NCBI GenBank assembly: GCA_963840235.1 | Contig: CAWIYC010000003.1 | Span: forward strand, 124,001 to 188,000 | Direction: 5' to 3' | DNA: 64,000 bases | Source of the DNA: JBBRHQ01 sp963840235 | GTDB taxonomy: Bacteria; Actinomycetota; Thermoleophilia; Solirubrobacterales; 70-9 | Shown: piece after piece, positions 16,210 to 24,263 of the stretch | Position numbering within the stretch: position 1 is the first letter of the stretch | How the letters are laid out: the number at the start of each line of letters is the position of its first letter | Notes under the pieces: generated by a model | The model's database searches: none | Told to the model about the DNA's origin: nothing | The model's input: the letters and a program-made list of their open reading frames with translations, nothing else | Program-made: the position numbers and the translations under genes

Positions 16210-17535
16210 ATGACCAAGGCAGAACTGGAGTCCAAGCACATCGCCGAGTTGCACGCGCTCGCCGCCGAGGCCGGCGTGCCGCGGTTCCGGGGCATGCGCC
16301 GTGAGCAGCTGGTCGCAGCCCTGCTGGGCGAGGACGGCGAGGCGGAGGAGGAGCAGGAGAGGCCGCGGCGGGGCAGGCGACGGCGCCGTCGTGGCGGCCG
16401 CGGACGCGCCGAGGCAGTCTCCGGCGAGGCCGAGGCCGGCGAAGCAGGAAACGGCGGGGGCCTTGCCGAGGAAGAAGATGCCGGCGCCGAAGAGGGGGAG
16501 GAGGTGACGGGGGTCCTCGACATAGTCGCCCAGGGCCACGGCTTCCTGCGGCTCGGGGGGCTCGAGCCTCGGCCCGGTGACGTCTACGTCTCGGCTTCCC
16601 AGATCCGCCGCTGCGAGCTGCGCGCCGGAGACGAGGTCGGCGGGCCCGCGCGCGAGCCCCGCCGCGGCGAGCGCCACCGCGCCCTGATCCGGGTGGGTCG
16701 GGTCAACGGCGCCGAGCCGGCCGAGGAACGGGCAGCCGCGTTCGAGGATCTGACCCCGGTCGCCCCCCACCGCCGCATCGCAGTCGAGATCGATCCCTCC
16801 GACGTCCTAGTTCGCGCCGCCGACCTGCTGGCGCCGCTCGCCTACGGCCAGCGGGTGCTGGTGCGCGCCGCTCCCCGCTCCGGGCGGACGACCTTGCTGC
16901 GGGGCCTGGTCAAGGCGATCGCAGCAGCGCCCGACGCCCCCGGCATCGTCGTGCTGCTTGTGGACGAGCGCCCCGAGGAAGTGACCGAGTGGAAGCGCCA
17001 GACGGCGACGGCCGAGATCGCCGCAGCCGCCGCCGACCTCGAGCCGTCCGACCAGGTCCGCCACGCCGAGTTGGCGGTGGCGCGGGCCAAGCGCCGCGCC
17101 GAGTCCGGCGAGGACGTCGTCCTGATCGTCGATTCGCTGACCCGGCTCGGGGTCGCCCACGGGGATCCCGCCGCCGTCAAGCCGGTCTTCGGCGCCGGGC
17201 GCGAGACCGAGGACAAGGGCGCGGGCTCGCTGACCGTGATCGCCACCGTGCTCGGCGGGACCGAGGATGGCGACGAGGCCCTCGAGGCGATCGAGACAAC
17301 CGAGAACGCGCTGCTGACCCTCGACCCCGAGCTCGCCGCCGCCGGGGCTCTGCCCGCGCTCGACGTCTCGGCCTGCGCCGTATCGGGCGAGGAGTCGCTG
17401 CGCGGTGAGTCCGAGTTGGCAGCGGCGCGAGCCCTACGCGATGAGCTGCGCGGCCACGACCCCGCCGAGGCGGCGGCGCTGCTGCGCGAGCGCATCAAGT
17501 CCAGCCCCTCCAACGCCGAGCTGCTCTCGACATAG
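16210..17535 (+). CDS. Rho-like transcription termination factor paralogue with altered ATPase site
   Basis: A 441-residue Rho homologue. Residues 1-42 are a Rho_N domain, then an Arg/Glu-rich linker, a cold-shock-like RNA-binding domain (VLDIVAQGHGFLRLGG ... DVYVSASQIRRCELRAGDEV), and a RecA-like ATPase core. The core keeps VDERPEEVTEWKR and Walker B VVLIVDSLTRL. Key residues differ from canonical Rho: the Walker A lysine is arginine (APRSGRTT), the SGTR arginine-finger segment is replaced by AVSGEES, and the R-loop KGTGN reads TTEN. I infer a divergent paralogue with impaired or changed ATP use; a normal rho is expected elsewhere in the genome. Confidence 0.8.
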   Translation: MTKAELESKHIAELHALAAEAGVPRFRGMRREQLVAALLGEDGEAEEEQERPRRGRRRRRRGGRGRAEAVSGEAEAGEAGNGGGLAEEEDAGAEEGEEVTGVLDIVAQGHGFLRLGGLEPRPGDVYVSASQIRRCELRAGDEVGGPAREPRRGERHRALIRVGRVNGAEPAEERAAAFEDLTPVAPHRRIAVEIDPSDVLVRAADLLAPLAYGQRVLVRAAPRSGRTTLLRGLVKAIAAAPDAPGIVVLLVDERPEEVTEWKRQTATAEIAAAAADLEPSDQVRHAELAVARAKRRAESGEDVVLIVDSLTRLGVAHGDPAAVKPVFGAGRETEDKGAGSLTVIATVLGGTEDGDEALEAIETTENALLTLDPELAAAGALPALDVSACAVSGEESLRGESELAAARALRDELRGHDPAEAAALLRERIKSSPSNAELLST

Positions 17536-17561
17536 CTGCCGACGGAGGGGACGCTCCCGGC

Positions 17562-18029
17562 TCAGCGCCGGTAGGCGATCCGCCGCCAGGACGGCTCGCG
17601 GGAGAGCTCGATCAGCTCTGAGCTGCGGTCGGGCTGGACGTAGCCGAAGGTCTGGCTCTCTTCGTCGAAGATGACGTCCAGCTCGCCCTCCTTGACGCGC
17701 TGATCGAGCCAGGCGCCGCGGAAGACGAGTCGGCGGATCCAGTGCACGAGGCTGCGGTTGGCGGGGCCGACGAGGTCCTCCCAGTTCTCGTTGATGTGTC
17801 CGCCTAGAGGGGAGGACGGCTCGGCGATCTCGCCGCTGACGGCGAGATCGAGCAGGTCCTCGAGCTCGAAGCGGCTCAGGCCCTGATCCACGAAGCCAAG
17901 CTTGACTGCGGCCTGCTCGACCCGCTGCGCGAAGTCCTCCTCGTTGAAGGAGAAGCGGAGCTCGCCGTACTCGAGAACGTAGTCCGAGCCAGATTCGTAG
18001 TTCCCTCTGCGGGTCGTCTTCTTATCCAA
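17562..18029 (-). CDS. conserved-looking soluble protein of unknown function
   Basis: A 155-residue acidic cytoplasmic protein without signal peptide or membrane helix. It contains balanced alternation of charged and hydrophobic residues (FNEEDFAQRVEQAAVKLGFVDQG, WEDLVGPANRSLVHWIRRLV) and ends in an Arg-rich segment. I recognise no domain. TTG at 18029 is the start, with AAGG eight bases upstream. It converges on the Rho paralogue gene with 26 bases between the stops. Confidence 0.65.
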   Translation of the reverse strand: MDKKTTRRGNYESGSDYVLEYGELRFSFNEEDFAQRVEQAAVKLGFVDQGLSRFELEDLLDLAVSGEIAEPSSPLGGHINENWEDLVGPANRSLVHWIRRLVFRGAWLDQRVKEGELDVIFDEESQTFGYVQPDRSSELIELSREPSWRRIAYRR

Positions 18030-18222
18030 GTTGAAGCCTTGTCTGCTCCGCCTCGATCTCCGGCCGGGACAGGGTCCGCATCATTGCGATCATCGTATCC
18101 CTGCGCGTGCCTGGAGCACGCACTGAACGAGGGTTTGCACCGCGGGCGGATCCTTGCGCCCCTTGACCGCCGCAGGCGAACCCGCAAGGGGAGAAAGGCA
18201 GCGGCCTGAGTCTTGACGCGGA

Positions 18223-18546
18223 ATGGGTGAAAGCTCGACCGCGGCCCGGCTCCGGCGCCTTCCCCGGGGTCGTGCGCTCGGTCTCGAGGTGGCGGTGGCC
18301 GACGATCCCCTCGCCCGGCTGCTCGGGCTGGCCTGGCTCGATCGGGAGCGGGCGGGCACGGGTCTGCTGATCCCCCGCTGCTCCTGCGTGCACACCTTCG
18401 GCATGCGGTTCGCGCTCGACCTCGCCTTTCTCGACCGGGGCGGCCGTGCGATCGAGACCCGTAGCGCCGTGCCCCCACTGCGGGCCGTCGCCCGTCGCGG
18501 CGCCTGGGCGGTCCTGGAGATCCCTTCCCCGATCGCCCTCGGTTAG
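18223..18546 (+). CDS. DUF192 family protein
   Basis: A 107-residue protein with the DUF192 core: RLLGLAWLDRERAGTGLLIPRCSCVHTFGMRFALDLAFLD, where the C-x-VHTFGM segment is characteristic. Many members are secreted, but this one has no signal peptide. Function of the family is not established; the fold is a small beta-barrel. It is divergent from the 17562-18029 gene; a hairpin with arms CCTTGCG/CGCAAGG (18152-18189) lies between them. Confidence 0.7.
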   Translation: MGESSTAARLRRLPRGRALGLEVAVADDPLARLLGLAWLDRERAGTGLLIPRCSCVHTFGMRFALDLAFLDRGGRAIETRSAVPPLRAVARRGAWAVLEIPSPIALG

Positions 18547-18614
18547 ATTCCCGCGCTCTGCTTCGCAGCCTCCATAACCTCGGTCTCGTCGCCACGATCG
18601 GGCTGGCCACGGGG

Positions 18615-19994
18615 TTGGTCGCGGCCGGCTGCGGCGGCTCGAGCGGTGCCGGCGATACGACGCGGGTCGAAACCGACCGGACCGAGGTGGCGTCGGTATC
18701 GCTCGGGCCGTGCGGTGAGAATGCCGCCCGACTCGGTTTCCGCTGCGGCCGCCTCGAGGTTCCGCTGGAACGTGCCGAGCCGTCACTTGGGACCACCCCG
18801 ATCGCCTTCGCCCTTCGCCGGCGGGTCGAGCGGAACCGGCGATCGCAGGGCACGATCGTCGCGATCGAGGGCGGACCGGGCTATTCGTCGAAGGGCAGCG
18901 CCGAGACTTACGTTCACCTCTTCGCCGACCTGCTCCGCCGTCGCGACCTGCTCCTGGTCGATATGAGGGGGACCGGCGGCTCCGGGCTCCTGCCCTGTCC
19001 CGACGCGCAACGGCGGCGCGCCCCCGACTGGATCGCGATGGCCGAGTGCGCCCACCGCCTCGGCCCCCGCTTCGCCTCCTACCGGACGGCTGCCGCCGCC
19101 GACGACATCGACGATGTCCGCCGTGCCCTCGGGATTTCGCGGATGACGATGTACGGGGACTCCTACGGCACCTACCTCGCCCAGTCCTACGCCTTTCGCC
19201 ACGGCGGCACCCTAAGGGCGCTGGTGCTCGACTCCGCCTACCCGGTGCGGGGGGAGAGCGGCTGGTACCCGAGCCTGCTGCGGACTGGGATCCGCTCGCT
19301 CTCGATCGCCTGTGAGCGCTCGCCGGAGTGCTCGGGCGACGCCCGCCGCCGCCTCGAGCGCTTCGTCCGCCGCCTCCGCCGTGGGCACGACGGCATCGGC
19401 CCGCTGCTCGATGCGATCGGCGACGCGGGGAATGATCCCCCGCGGGCCTACCTGGAGATCGACCGGGCGATCGAGGCCTACCTCGGCGGCAACGAGCGGC
19501 CCTACGTCCGCCTCACCGCGTCGGGCGGGAACAGCTTCGGACACGTCCGCGAGTACTCGCATGCCGACGAGCTCGCCGTCAGCTGCAACGACTACCCGAT
19601 GATCTGGGACAAGTCCGCCACGGAGTCGCAGAGGCGCGAGCAACTCGAACAGGCGATCCGTGGCTATCCCAGGGGCCGCTTCGCGCCGTTCACGCCCCGT
19701 GAGGTCGCCCTCTCCGCCCATCTCGGATACCTGGCCTGCCTGACCTGGCCCAAGCCTGGCCCGCTGTATGAGCCGCCGGCCGGCGCAGATGCGGCTGCCC
19801 CACGGATACCGGTCCTGGTCGTCTCCGGCGAGCTAGACGACGTCACCTCGCCGCGGGAGGGCCGGCTAACCGCCGACGAGTTTCCCGAGGCCCGCCGCTA
19901 CATCGCTCCAAACGCCGGCCACGTCGCCTCCCTCTACGACTACGGCGGGCCACCGGCCCGCCGCATCCGCCGCTTTCTGCGTCGCAACGGCTGA
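18615..19994 (+). CDS. TAP-like alpha/beta hydrolase, probable lipoprotein
   Basis: A serine hydrolase of the tripeptidyl-aminopeptidase-like family. GDSYGTYLAQ holds the nucleophile; VVSGELDDVTSP and PNAGHVASL supply Asp and His. EGGPGYSSKG is the HGGPG-like oxyanion segment. Six residues in is a lipobox-like LVAAGC. The frame stays open upstream with a good hydrophobic leader (LGLVATIGLATGLVAAGC) but has no ATG, GTG or TTG before 18615. A CTG at 18558 would give a normal lipoprotein signal peptide, and I think it or another non-standard start is real. Likely an extracytoplasmic peptidase. Confidence 0.78.
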   Translation: MVAAGCGGSSGAGDTTRVETDRTEVASVSLGPCGENAARLGFRCGRLEVPLERAEPSLGTTPIAFALRRRVERNRRSQGTIVAIEGGPGYSSKGSAETYVHLFADLLRRRDLLLVDMRGTGGSGLLPCPDAQRRRAPDWIAMAECAHRLGPRFASYRTAAAADDIDDVRRALGISRMTMYGDSYGTYLAQSYAFRHGGTLRALVLDSAYPVRGESGWYPSLLRTGIRSLSIACERSPECSGDARRRLERFVRRLRRGHDGIGPLLDAIGDAGNDPPRAYLEIDRAIEAYLGGNERPYVRLTASGGNSFGHVREYSHADELAVSCNDYPMIWDKSATESQRREQLEQAIRGYPRGRFAPFTPREVALSAHLGYLACLTWPKPGPLYEPPAGADAAAPRIPVLVVSGELDDVTSPREGRLTADEFPEARRYIAPNAGHVASLYDYGGPPARRIRRFLRRNG

Positions 19995-20196
19995 CGGCAG
20001 TCAGCTGTGCTTTGTCGCCTAGGGTGGAGAGCGCCATGGGCGCCAGCAGTTCCGGTGCAGTCAGACCAAGTGTCGAAGGGAGAATCGCCCCGCTCATGTT
20101 GCCGGTCGCGCGGTAGTCGAAACCGGTGGCCTTGTAGTGGTAGCCCGGGTTGTCGCCCTTGGGGGCGGGTTGCATCTCTGGCCCGCGGGGCGACAT
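19843..20196 (-). CDS. possible small gene or gene remnant, antisense end
   Basis: A 117-codon minus-strand frame. From the ATG at 20196 (or 20175), the first 28 codons use the GC-ending codons typical of genes here (PAPKGDNPGYHYKATGFDYR), then usage decays and the frame runs antisense into the hydrolase gene without a good stop. A possible promoter (GTTCAC and CATATT) lies upstream on the same strand. It could be a short real gene, a remnant, or chance. It fills the otherwise empty 19995-20307 gap. Confidence 0.25.
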   Translation of the reverse strand: MSPRGPEMQPAPKGDNPGYHYKATGFDYRATGNMSGAILPSTLGLTAPELLAPMALSTLGDKAQLTAVSRCDAESGGCGGPVARRSRRGRRRGRRLERCSGGPRETRRRLAGPPAAR

Positions 20197-20307
20197 CACT
20201 ACACCGCTGGGCGGGCGCCCTGCAAGACCCACAATATGGGCGGGGAGCCGTGAACCGATTTCCCGGGCGAGGGGGGAGAGGCGGGCCCGGGCGCCACTTA
20301 GATCGCC

Positions 20308-21021
20308 ATGCTTCCCGAGCGCAAGGAGATCGCCACCGTCGTCGTCTGCGAGGACGACGAGGCGACTCTGGAGTTGCTCTGCGACCACCTCACGGCCGAC
20401 CGCTTCGAGGTGCTGCCGGCGCCGTGCGCTTCCGACGCCCTGCGCCTTGCCAGCTACAACCACCCCGACCTGATGATCCTCGACCTTGGCCTCCCCGACG
20501 CCGGGGGCCTCGATGTCTTGCGCGAGATCCGCGAGGCGGACGGAGTCGCCGCCCGCTTCGACCCTGGCCTTCCGGTGATCGTCGTCACGGGCCGCGGGGC
20601 GAGCGACGATCGCGTCCGCGGTCTCGAGAGCGGCGCCGACGACTATCTGGTCAAGCCCTTTCACTACCCCGAGCTGCGCTCGAGGATCGTCGCCATCCTG
20701 CGGCGGAGGCGCAACGGCCGCCAGGGACCCTGCCGGGTCGGTGAGATCCTGATCGACCCGGCAAGGCGAAGCGTCCGGGTGGGCGACCGCCCGGTCGAGC
20801 TCTCGAACAAGGAGTTCTCCCTGTTGCGGGCGCTGGCGGCGGACCCGACCAGGGTCTTCTCCAAGGAGGAGCTGCTCCGCGACGTCTGGGGCTACCGCTC
20901 CCTCGGGCGGACCCGGACACTCGACTCGCACGCGAGCCGGCTGCGACGCAAGCTCGACCCCGAGCACGGCCGCTTCGTCGTCAACTGCTGGGGCGTTGGC
21001 TACCGCCTGATCGACGGATGA
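20308..21021 (+). CDS. OmpR-family response regulator
   Basis: A 237-residue two-domain regulator. The receiver domain (about 10-130) has acidic residues EDD at 15-17, phosphoacceptor Asp59 in MILDLGLPD, Thr in VVTGRG and Lys in LVKPFHY. The C-terminal winged helix (about 140-235) ends with RTLDSHASRLRRKL and NCWGVGYRLI, typical of OmpR/PhoB DNA-binding domains. It overlaps the kinase gene by four bases. Likely targets include the adjacent Tad genes, by proximity only. Confidence 0.9.
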   Translation: MLPERKEIATVVVCEDDEATLELLCDHLTADRFEVLPAPCASDALRLASYNHPDLMILDLGLPDAGGLDVLREIREADGVAARFDPGLPVIVVTGRGASDDRVRGLESGADDYLVKPFHYPELRSRIVAILRRRRNGRQGPCRVGEILIDPARRSVRVGDRPVELSNKEFSLLRALAADPTRVFSKEELLRDVWGYRSLGRTRTLDSHASRLRRKLDPEHGRFVVNCWGVGYRLIDG

Positions 21022-21752
21022 GGCTGCTGTCGGAGAACGTGGCGGCGGGATGGCCGCTCGCGGTGACCCTTGCCCTCGCCCTCGTCGGCCTCTCGATACG
21101 CGCCGGCAGGAGGCGGAACGCCCTAAACGAGGCCCTGCACGAGCTGCGCCGGCCCCTGCAGACGTTGGCGCTGATGGCGCCCGGGTCAAGGGGAATCGCC
21201 GGGGCGCGCATGCCGGGGACCGTCCAGGTGGCGCTCTCCGCCCTGGCGAGGATGGAGGCCGAGCTCAACGGGGGCGAGCGCGAGCGGCGGCTCGGGCCGG
21301 TCCCGTGCCGCGCTCTGGTCGAGAGCGCGATCGGCCGCTGGCGTTCGCGGGCAGGCCTGGCCGGGGGCACGATCGAGCTGCGCTGGCGCGCCGGCGTGCC
21401 GGTGCTCCGCGGTGACCGGGCCGAGCTCTCACAGGCTCTCGACAACCTGATCGTCAACGCGATCGAGCACGGGGGGCCTGCGATCACGGTCGACGCCGTC
21501 ACCCGCGGACAGAACTTGCGGATCGCGGTCGCCGACAACGGTTCGGCCCGGAGGCCGGCCTCGAGGGACGGTTCGCCGGCGGCTGTGGTGGCGAGACTGA
21601 GCGGGCGTCGGCGCCACGGGCACGGTCTCAGCGTCGTCCGCCGGGTCGCCGCCGCGCACGGGGGACGCTTCGCACTCGAGCGGTCCGAAGAGGGGTCGCT
21701 GGCAGTGCTCGAGCTTCCGGTTCGCGTCGGCAAACGGGACCGTGCCGCCTGA
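21018..21752 (+). CDS. sensor histidine kinase, short
   Basis: A 244-residue kinase with one N-terminal membrane helix (WPLAVTLALALVGLSI) and no visible sensor domain. H-box ALHELRRPLQTL (His about residue 41), N-box NLIVNAIEHGG, G1 VADNGS, G2 GHGLSVVRRVAAAHGG. The minimal input suggests that it senses through the membrane segment or a partner. ATGA overlap couples it to the response regulator. Confidence 0.87.
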   Translation: MRLLSENVAAGWPLAVTLALALVGLSIRAGRRRNALNEALHELRRPLQTLALMAPGSRGIAGARMPGTVQVALSALARMEAELNGGERERRLGPVPCRALVESAIGRWRSRAGLAGGTIELRWRAGVPVLRGDRAELSQALDNLIVNAIEHGGPAITVDAVTRGQNLRIAVADNGSARRPASRDGSPAAVVARLSGRRRHGHGLSVVRRVAAAHGGRFALERSEEGSLAVLELPVRVGKRDRAA

Positions 21753-21767
21753 GCTCCGGGATCCCGG

Positions 21768-22439
21768 GTGAGCCGGCGGAGGCGGGCGGCGGTCTTCGCC
21801 GTTCTCGCCGCGCTTGCCGCTGCACTCGCCGGGGCCGTCGTCGATGGATACGGGTCGAGTGTCGCCAACAGCTACGGGGAGTTGCGCCCGGTCGTCGTCA
21901 CCCGAGCCGGGCTCGCCCGGGGAGAACTCCTGGGCCCCGCAGAGGTTTCCGGCGCGCTCGAACTCCGCCGGGTGCCTGCGCGCTTCATCCCGCCGGGAGC
22001 GCTGACGGTTCCCGCCGACGCCCTCGGCCTGGAGCCGGTCGCCGATCTTCCGTCCGGTTCCTACCTGATCGCCTCGGGGCTTCAGCGGCCCCGCGCCCAA
22101 CCCGGGCCGCCCGGCCTGCGCGGCGGCCGCCGCCCTGTGGAGATCAGCGTCTCTGGCGCTGCCGCGCTTGGAGCGGAAGGGTCGCTGCCGGGGCGCGCCC
22201 GCGTCGACGTCATCGTCACCGACGAGCCTCGCGGCCCCGGGCCGGGGCAGACGTATGTCGCAGCCGCGGCAGTCCCCTTGCTCTCGATCCGGCAGGGCCC
22301 CGATGGACCCGGTCCGGGGATGCTCTCCTCGGCCACCCTGGGGCTCACCAGGGGCCAGGCGCTGGAGCTGATCACAGCCGAGAACTTCGCCCGGCAGGTC
22401 ACCCTGCTGCCGGTGGCGGTCAAGGCTTCGCGACCCTGA
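21768..22439 (+). CDS. SAF-domain protein, CpaB/RcpC-like Flp pilus assembly
   Basis: A 223-residue protein with an N-terminal membrane helix (AAVFAVLAALAAALAGAVV) and a SAF domain (PVVVTRAGLARGELLGPAEVSGALELRRVPARFIPPGAL), followed by a CpaB-type C-terminal part ending in a segment with TRGQALELITAENFARQVTLLPV. CpaB/RcpC binds the Tad secretin in the periplasm of Gram-negatives; actinobacterial versions stand alone. GTG start. It begins 15 bases after the kinase stop. Confidence 0.75.
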   Translation: MSRRRRAAVFAVLAALAAALAGAVVDGYGSSVANSYGELRPVVVTRAGLARGELLGPAEVSGALELRRVPARFIPPGALTVPADALGLEPVADLPSGSYLIASGLQRPRAQPGPPGLRGGRRPVEISVSGAAALGAEGSLPGRARVDVIVTDEPRGPGPGQTYVAAAAVPLLSIRQGPDGPGPGMLSSATLGLTRGQALELITAENFARQVTLLPVAVKASRP

Positions 22440-22528
22440 CCGACTCTGGCGACCCGGGCCAGGATGGGCAGCTCGGGCCCGGAGACCGTCCGGGTCGAGG
22501 TCACCTAAACGCCGGCCGGTGGCGAGAT

Positions 22529-22559
22529 GAGGACGAGGGCGCGATCGCCGCTCGTCCTC
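22529..22559. terminator. bidirectional terminator hairpin
   Basis: GAGGACGAG with GGCG pairs with CGCC and CTCGTCCTC around a CGAT loop, 13 pairs with one bulged G, between the convergent cpaB-like and macro-domain genes. No T-run. Confidence 0.5.
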
Positions 22560-22583
22560 CGCCGCTAGCCGAGGCCCTCCGGC

Positions 22584-23087
22584 TCAGTCCCCGACAAGCG
22601 CCTCCTCGAAAGCCAGCTTCGCGCGCTGGTCGGCGACGGCGAAGACGATCAGCTCGAGCCGTGTGCCCTCGGCGATGCGGCGCTCGCACTCCTCGACCTC
22701 GATCAACGCGGCCCGATCGATTGGGAAGCCGCCGACCCCGGTGCCGAAGGCGACCAGCGCCAGCGAGGAGGCTCCGAGCTCCTCGGCGGTCCGGAGTGCG
22801 TTCGCGGTCGCCCTGCGGATCGTCTCCGCGGAGGTGGGACCTCCGGGCTCCATCGTGGCTGCGTGGATGACCCACTTCGAAGGCATCTCGCCGGCTGTGG
22901 TGGCGACAGCCTCCCCGAGGCCAATCGGGGCGGCTGCATCGCTTTCCTCCTGGATCGCGGCTCCGCCGGCGCGGGAGATCGCTCCGGCCACGCCGCCGCC
23001 GTGCTTCAAGTGTGTGTTGGCGGCATTCGCGACCGCGTCCACCTCGAGCGTGGTGATGTCCACCATCTTGACTTCGATCCGCGCCAC
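22584..23087 (-). CDS. macro domain protein (ADP-ribose-binding or deacylating)
   Basis: A 167-residue stand-alone macro domain. VDAVANAANTHLKHGGGVAGAI matches the family's NAAN and GGGVAGAI ADP-ribose loop; the second loop is FGTGVGGFPID. Members hydrolyse ADP-ribose from proteins or O-acetyl-ADP-ribose. GTG start at 23087. It lies on the opposite strand in the middle of the Tad cluster, and shares a 54-base divergent promoter region with cpaF. Confidence 0.85.
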   Translation of the reverse strand: MARIEVKMVDITTLEVDAVANAANTHLKHGGGVAGAISRAGGAAIQEESDAAAPIGLGEAVATTAGEMPSKWVIHAATMEPGGPTSAETIRRATANALRTAEELGASSLALVAFGTGVGGFPIDRAALIEVEECERRIAEGTRLELIVFAVADQRAKLAFEEALVGD

Positions 23088-23101
23088 CGCCGCAGCCTAG
23101 C

Positions 23102-23130
23102 CACCGGGGGAGAAGGAAACGTCCCCGGTG
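23102..23130. promoter_or_regulatory. inverted repeat in the macro/cpaF divergent region
   Basis: Perfect arms CACCGGGG and CCCCGGTG with a 13-base spacer, 12 bases before the cpaF start. Either an operator serving both divergent genes or a leader hairpin of cpaF. Confidence 0.4.
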
Positions 23131-23141
23131 CTTGAACCTGC

Positions 23142-24263
23142 ATGAGCGCCAAGGACCGCCACCTCGACCGGTTGGCGCAGGCGCTGCGCGCCGAGCTGGT
23201 CGAGCGCCGCCGCTCACAAGCTGCCGGGGGCGGACCGCCCCCGGAGGATCTCGGGCAGGCTGTGGCGGCGATCGTGGAGGAGCGCGCTGCCGTCCTCGGC
23301 GAGGCGGACCGCGAGCGGTTGCGGGCAAGGATCATCAACGACACCGTCGGTCTCGGACCGCTCGAGGTCCTGCTTGCCGACCCCCGGGTCGACGAGGTGA
23401 TGGTCAACGGCCCCGGCTCCGTCTACGTCGAGCGCCTGGGGAGGATCGAGGCCACCGACGTCAGCTTCTCCGGGGAGGAGGAGCTTCGCAACATGATCGA
23501 GCGCATTCTGGCACCGCTCGGGCGCCGGGTCGACGAGCTGAGCCCGATGGTCGACGCCCGACTCGCCGACGGATCGCGCGTCAACGTGATCATCCCGCCG
23601 TTGGCGGTGGACGGGCCCTCGCTCTCGATCAGGCGGTTCGCGGGCGAGCGCCCCGGTCCGCGGCGGCTTGTCGAGCTGGGGACCCTGGACGCGGAGACGA
23701 TGGAGCAACTCCGGCTTGCCGTCCGGGGCCGCGCCAGCATCCTCGTCAGCGGTGGCACCGGATCGGGGAAGACGACGATGCTCGGGGCGCTGTCCAGCTT
23801 CATCGAGCCCGACGAGCGGATCGTCACGATCGAGGACGCGGCCGAGCTGAGGATGCAGCAGCCCCACGTCGTCCGCCTCGAGAGCCGGCCCGCGAGCGTC
23901 GAGGGCAGGGGGGAGGTGTCGATCCGCGATCTGCTTCGCAACGCCCTGCGAATGCGACCCGACAGGATCGTCATCGGTGAGGTTCGCGGGCCCGAGGCGC
24001 TCGACCTTCTGACCGCGCTCAACACCGGGCATGACGGGGCGCTCTCGACCGTTCACGCGAACTCCCCTGCCGACGCTCTGCGGCGGCTCGCGACCCTCGC
24101 CCTGATGGCCGATGTCGGGCTCCCCCACGGCGCGATCCGCGAGCAACTCGAGCGCGGGTTGAATCTGATCGTCCACATGGAGCGGACCCCGGGCGGAGCC
24201 CGAAGGGTCGCCGCGGTCACCGATGTGGTGGCGATCGCGCCCGCCCCGGAGACGCCCGGGTGA
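23142..24263 (+). CDS. cpaF: Tad/Flp pilus assembly ATPase, CpaF/TadA
   Basis: A 373-residue secretion ATPase. Family marks: NDTVGLGPLEVLLADPRVDEVMVNG, then SIRRF, Walker A SGGTGSGKTT, the Asp box IVTIEDAAEL, Walker B RIVIGEVRG and the His box STVHANS. The hexamer drives assembly of type IVc pili or the related secretion machine at the inner face of the membrane. It leads the run cpaF-tadB-tadC. Confidence 0.92.
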   Translation: MSAKDRHLDRLAQALRAELVERRRSQAAGGGPPPEDLGQAVAAIVEERAAVLGEADRERLRARIINDTVGLGPLEVLLADPRVDEVMVNGPGSVYVERLGRIEATDVSFSGEEELRNMIERILAPLGRRVDELSPMVDARLADGSRVNVIIPPLAVDGPSLSIRRFAGERPGPRRLVELGTLDAETMEQLRLAVRGRASILVSGGTGSGKTTMLGALSSFIEPDERIVTIEDAAELRMQQPHVVRLESRPASVEGRGEVSIRDLLRNALRMRPDRIVIGEVRGPEALDLLTALNTGHDGALSTVHANSPADALRRLATLALMADVGLPHGAIREQLERGLNLIVHMERTPGGARRVAAVTDVVAIAPAPETPG

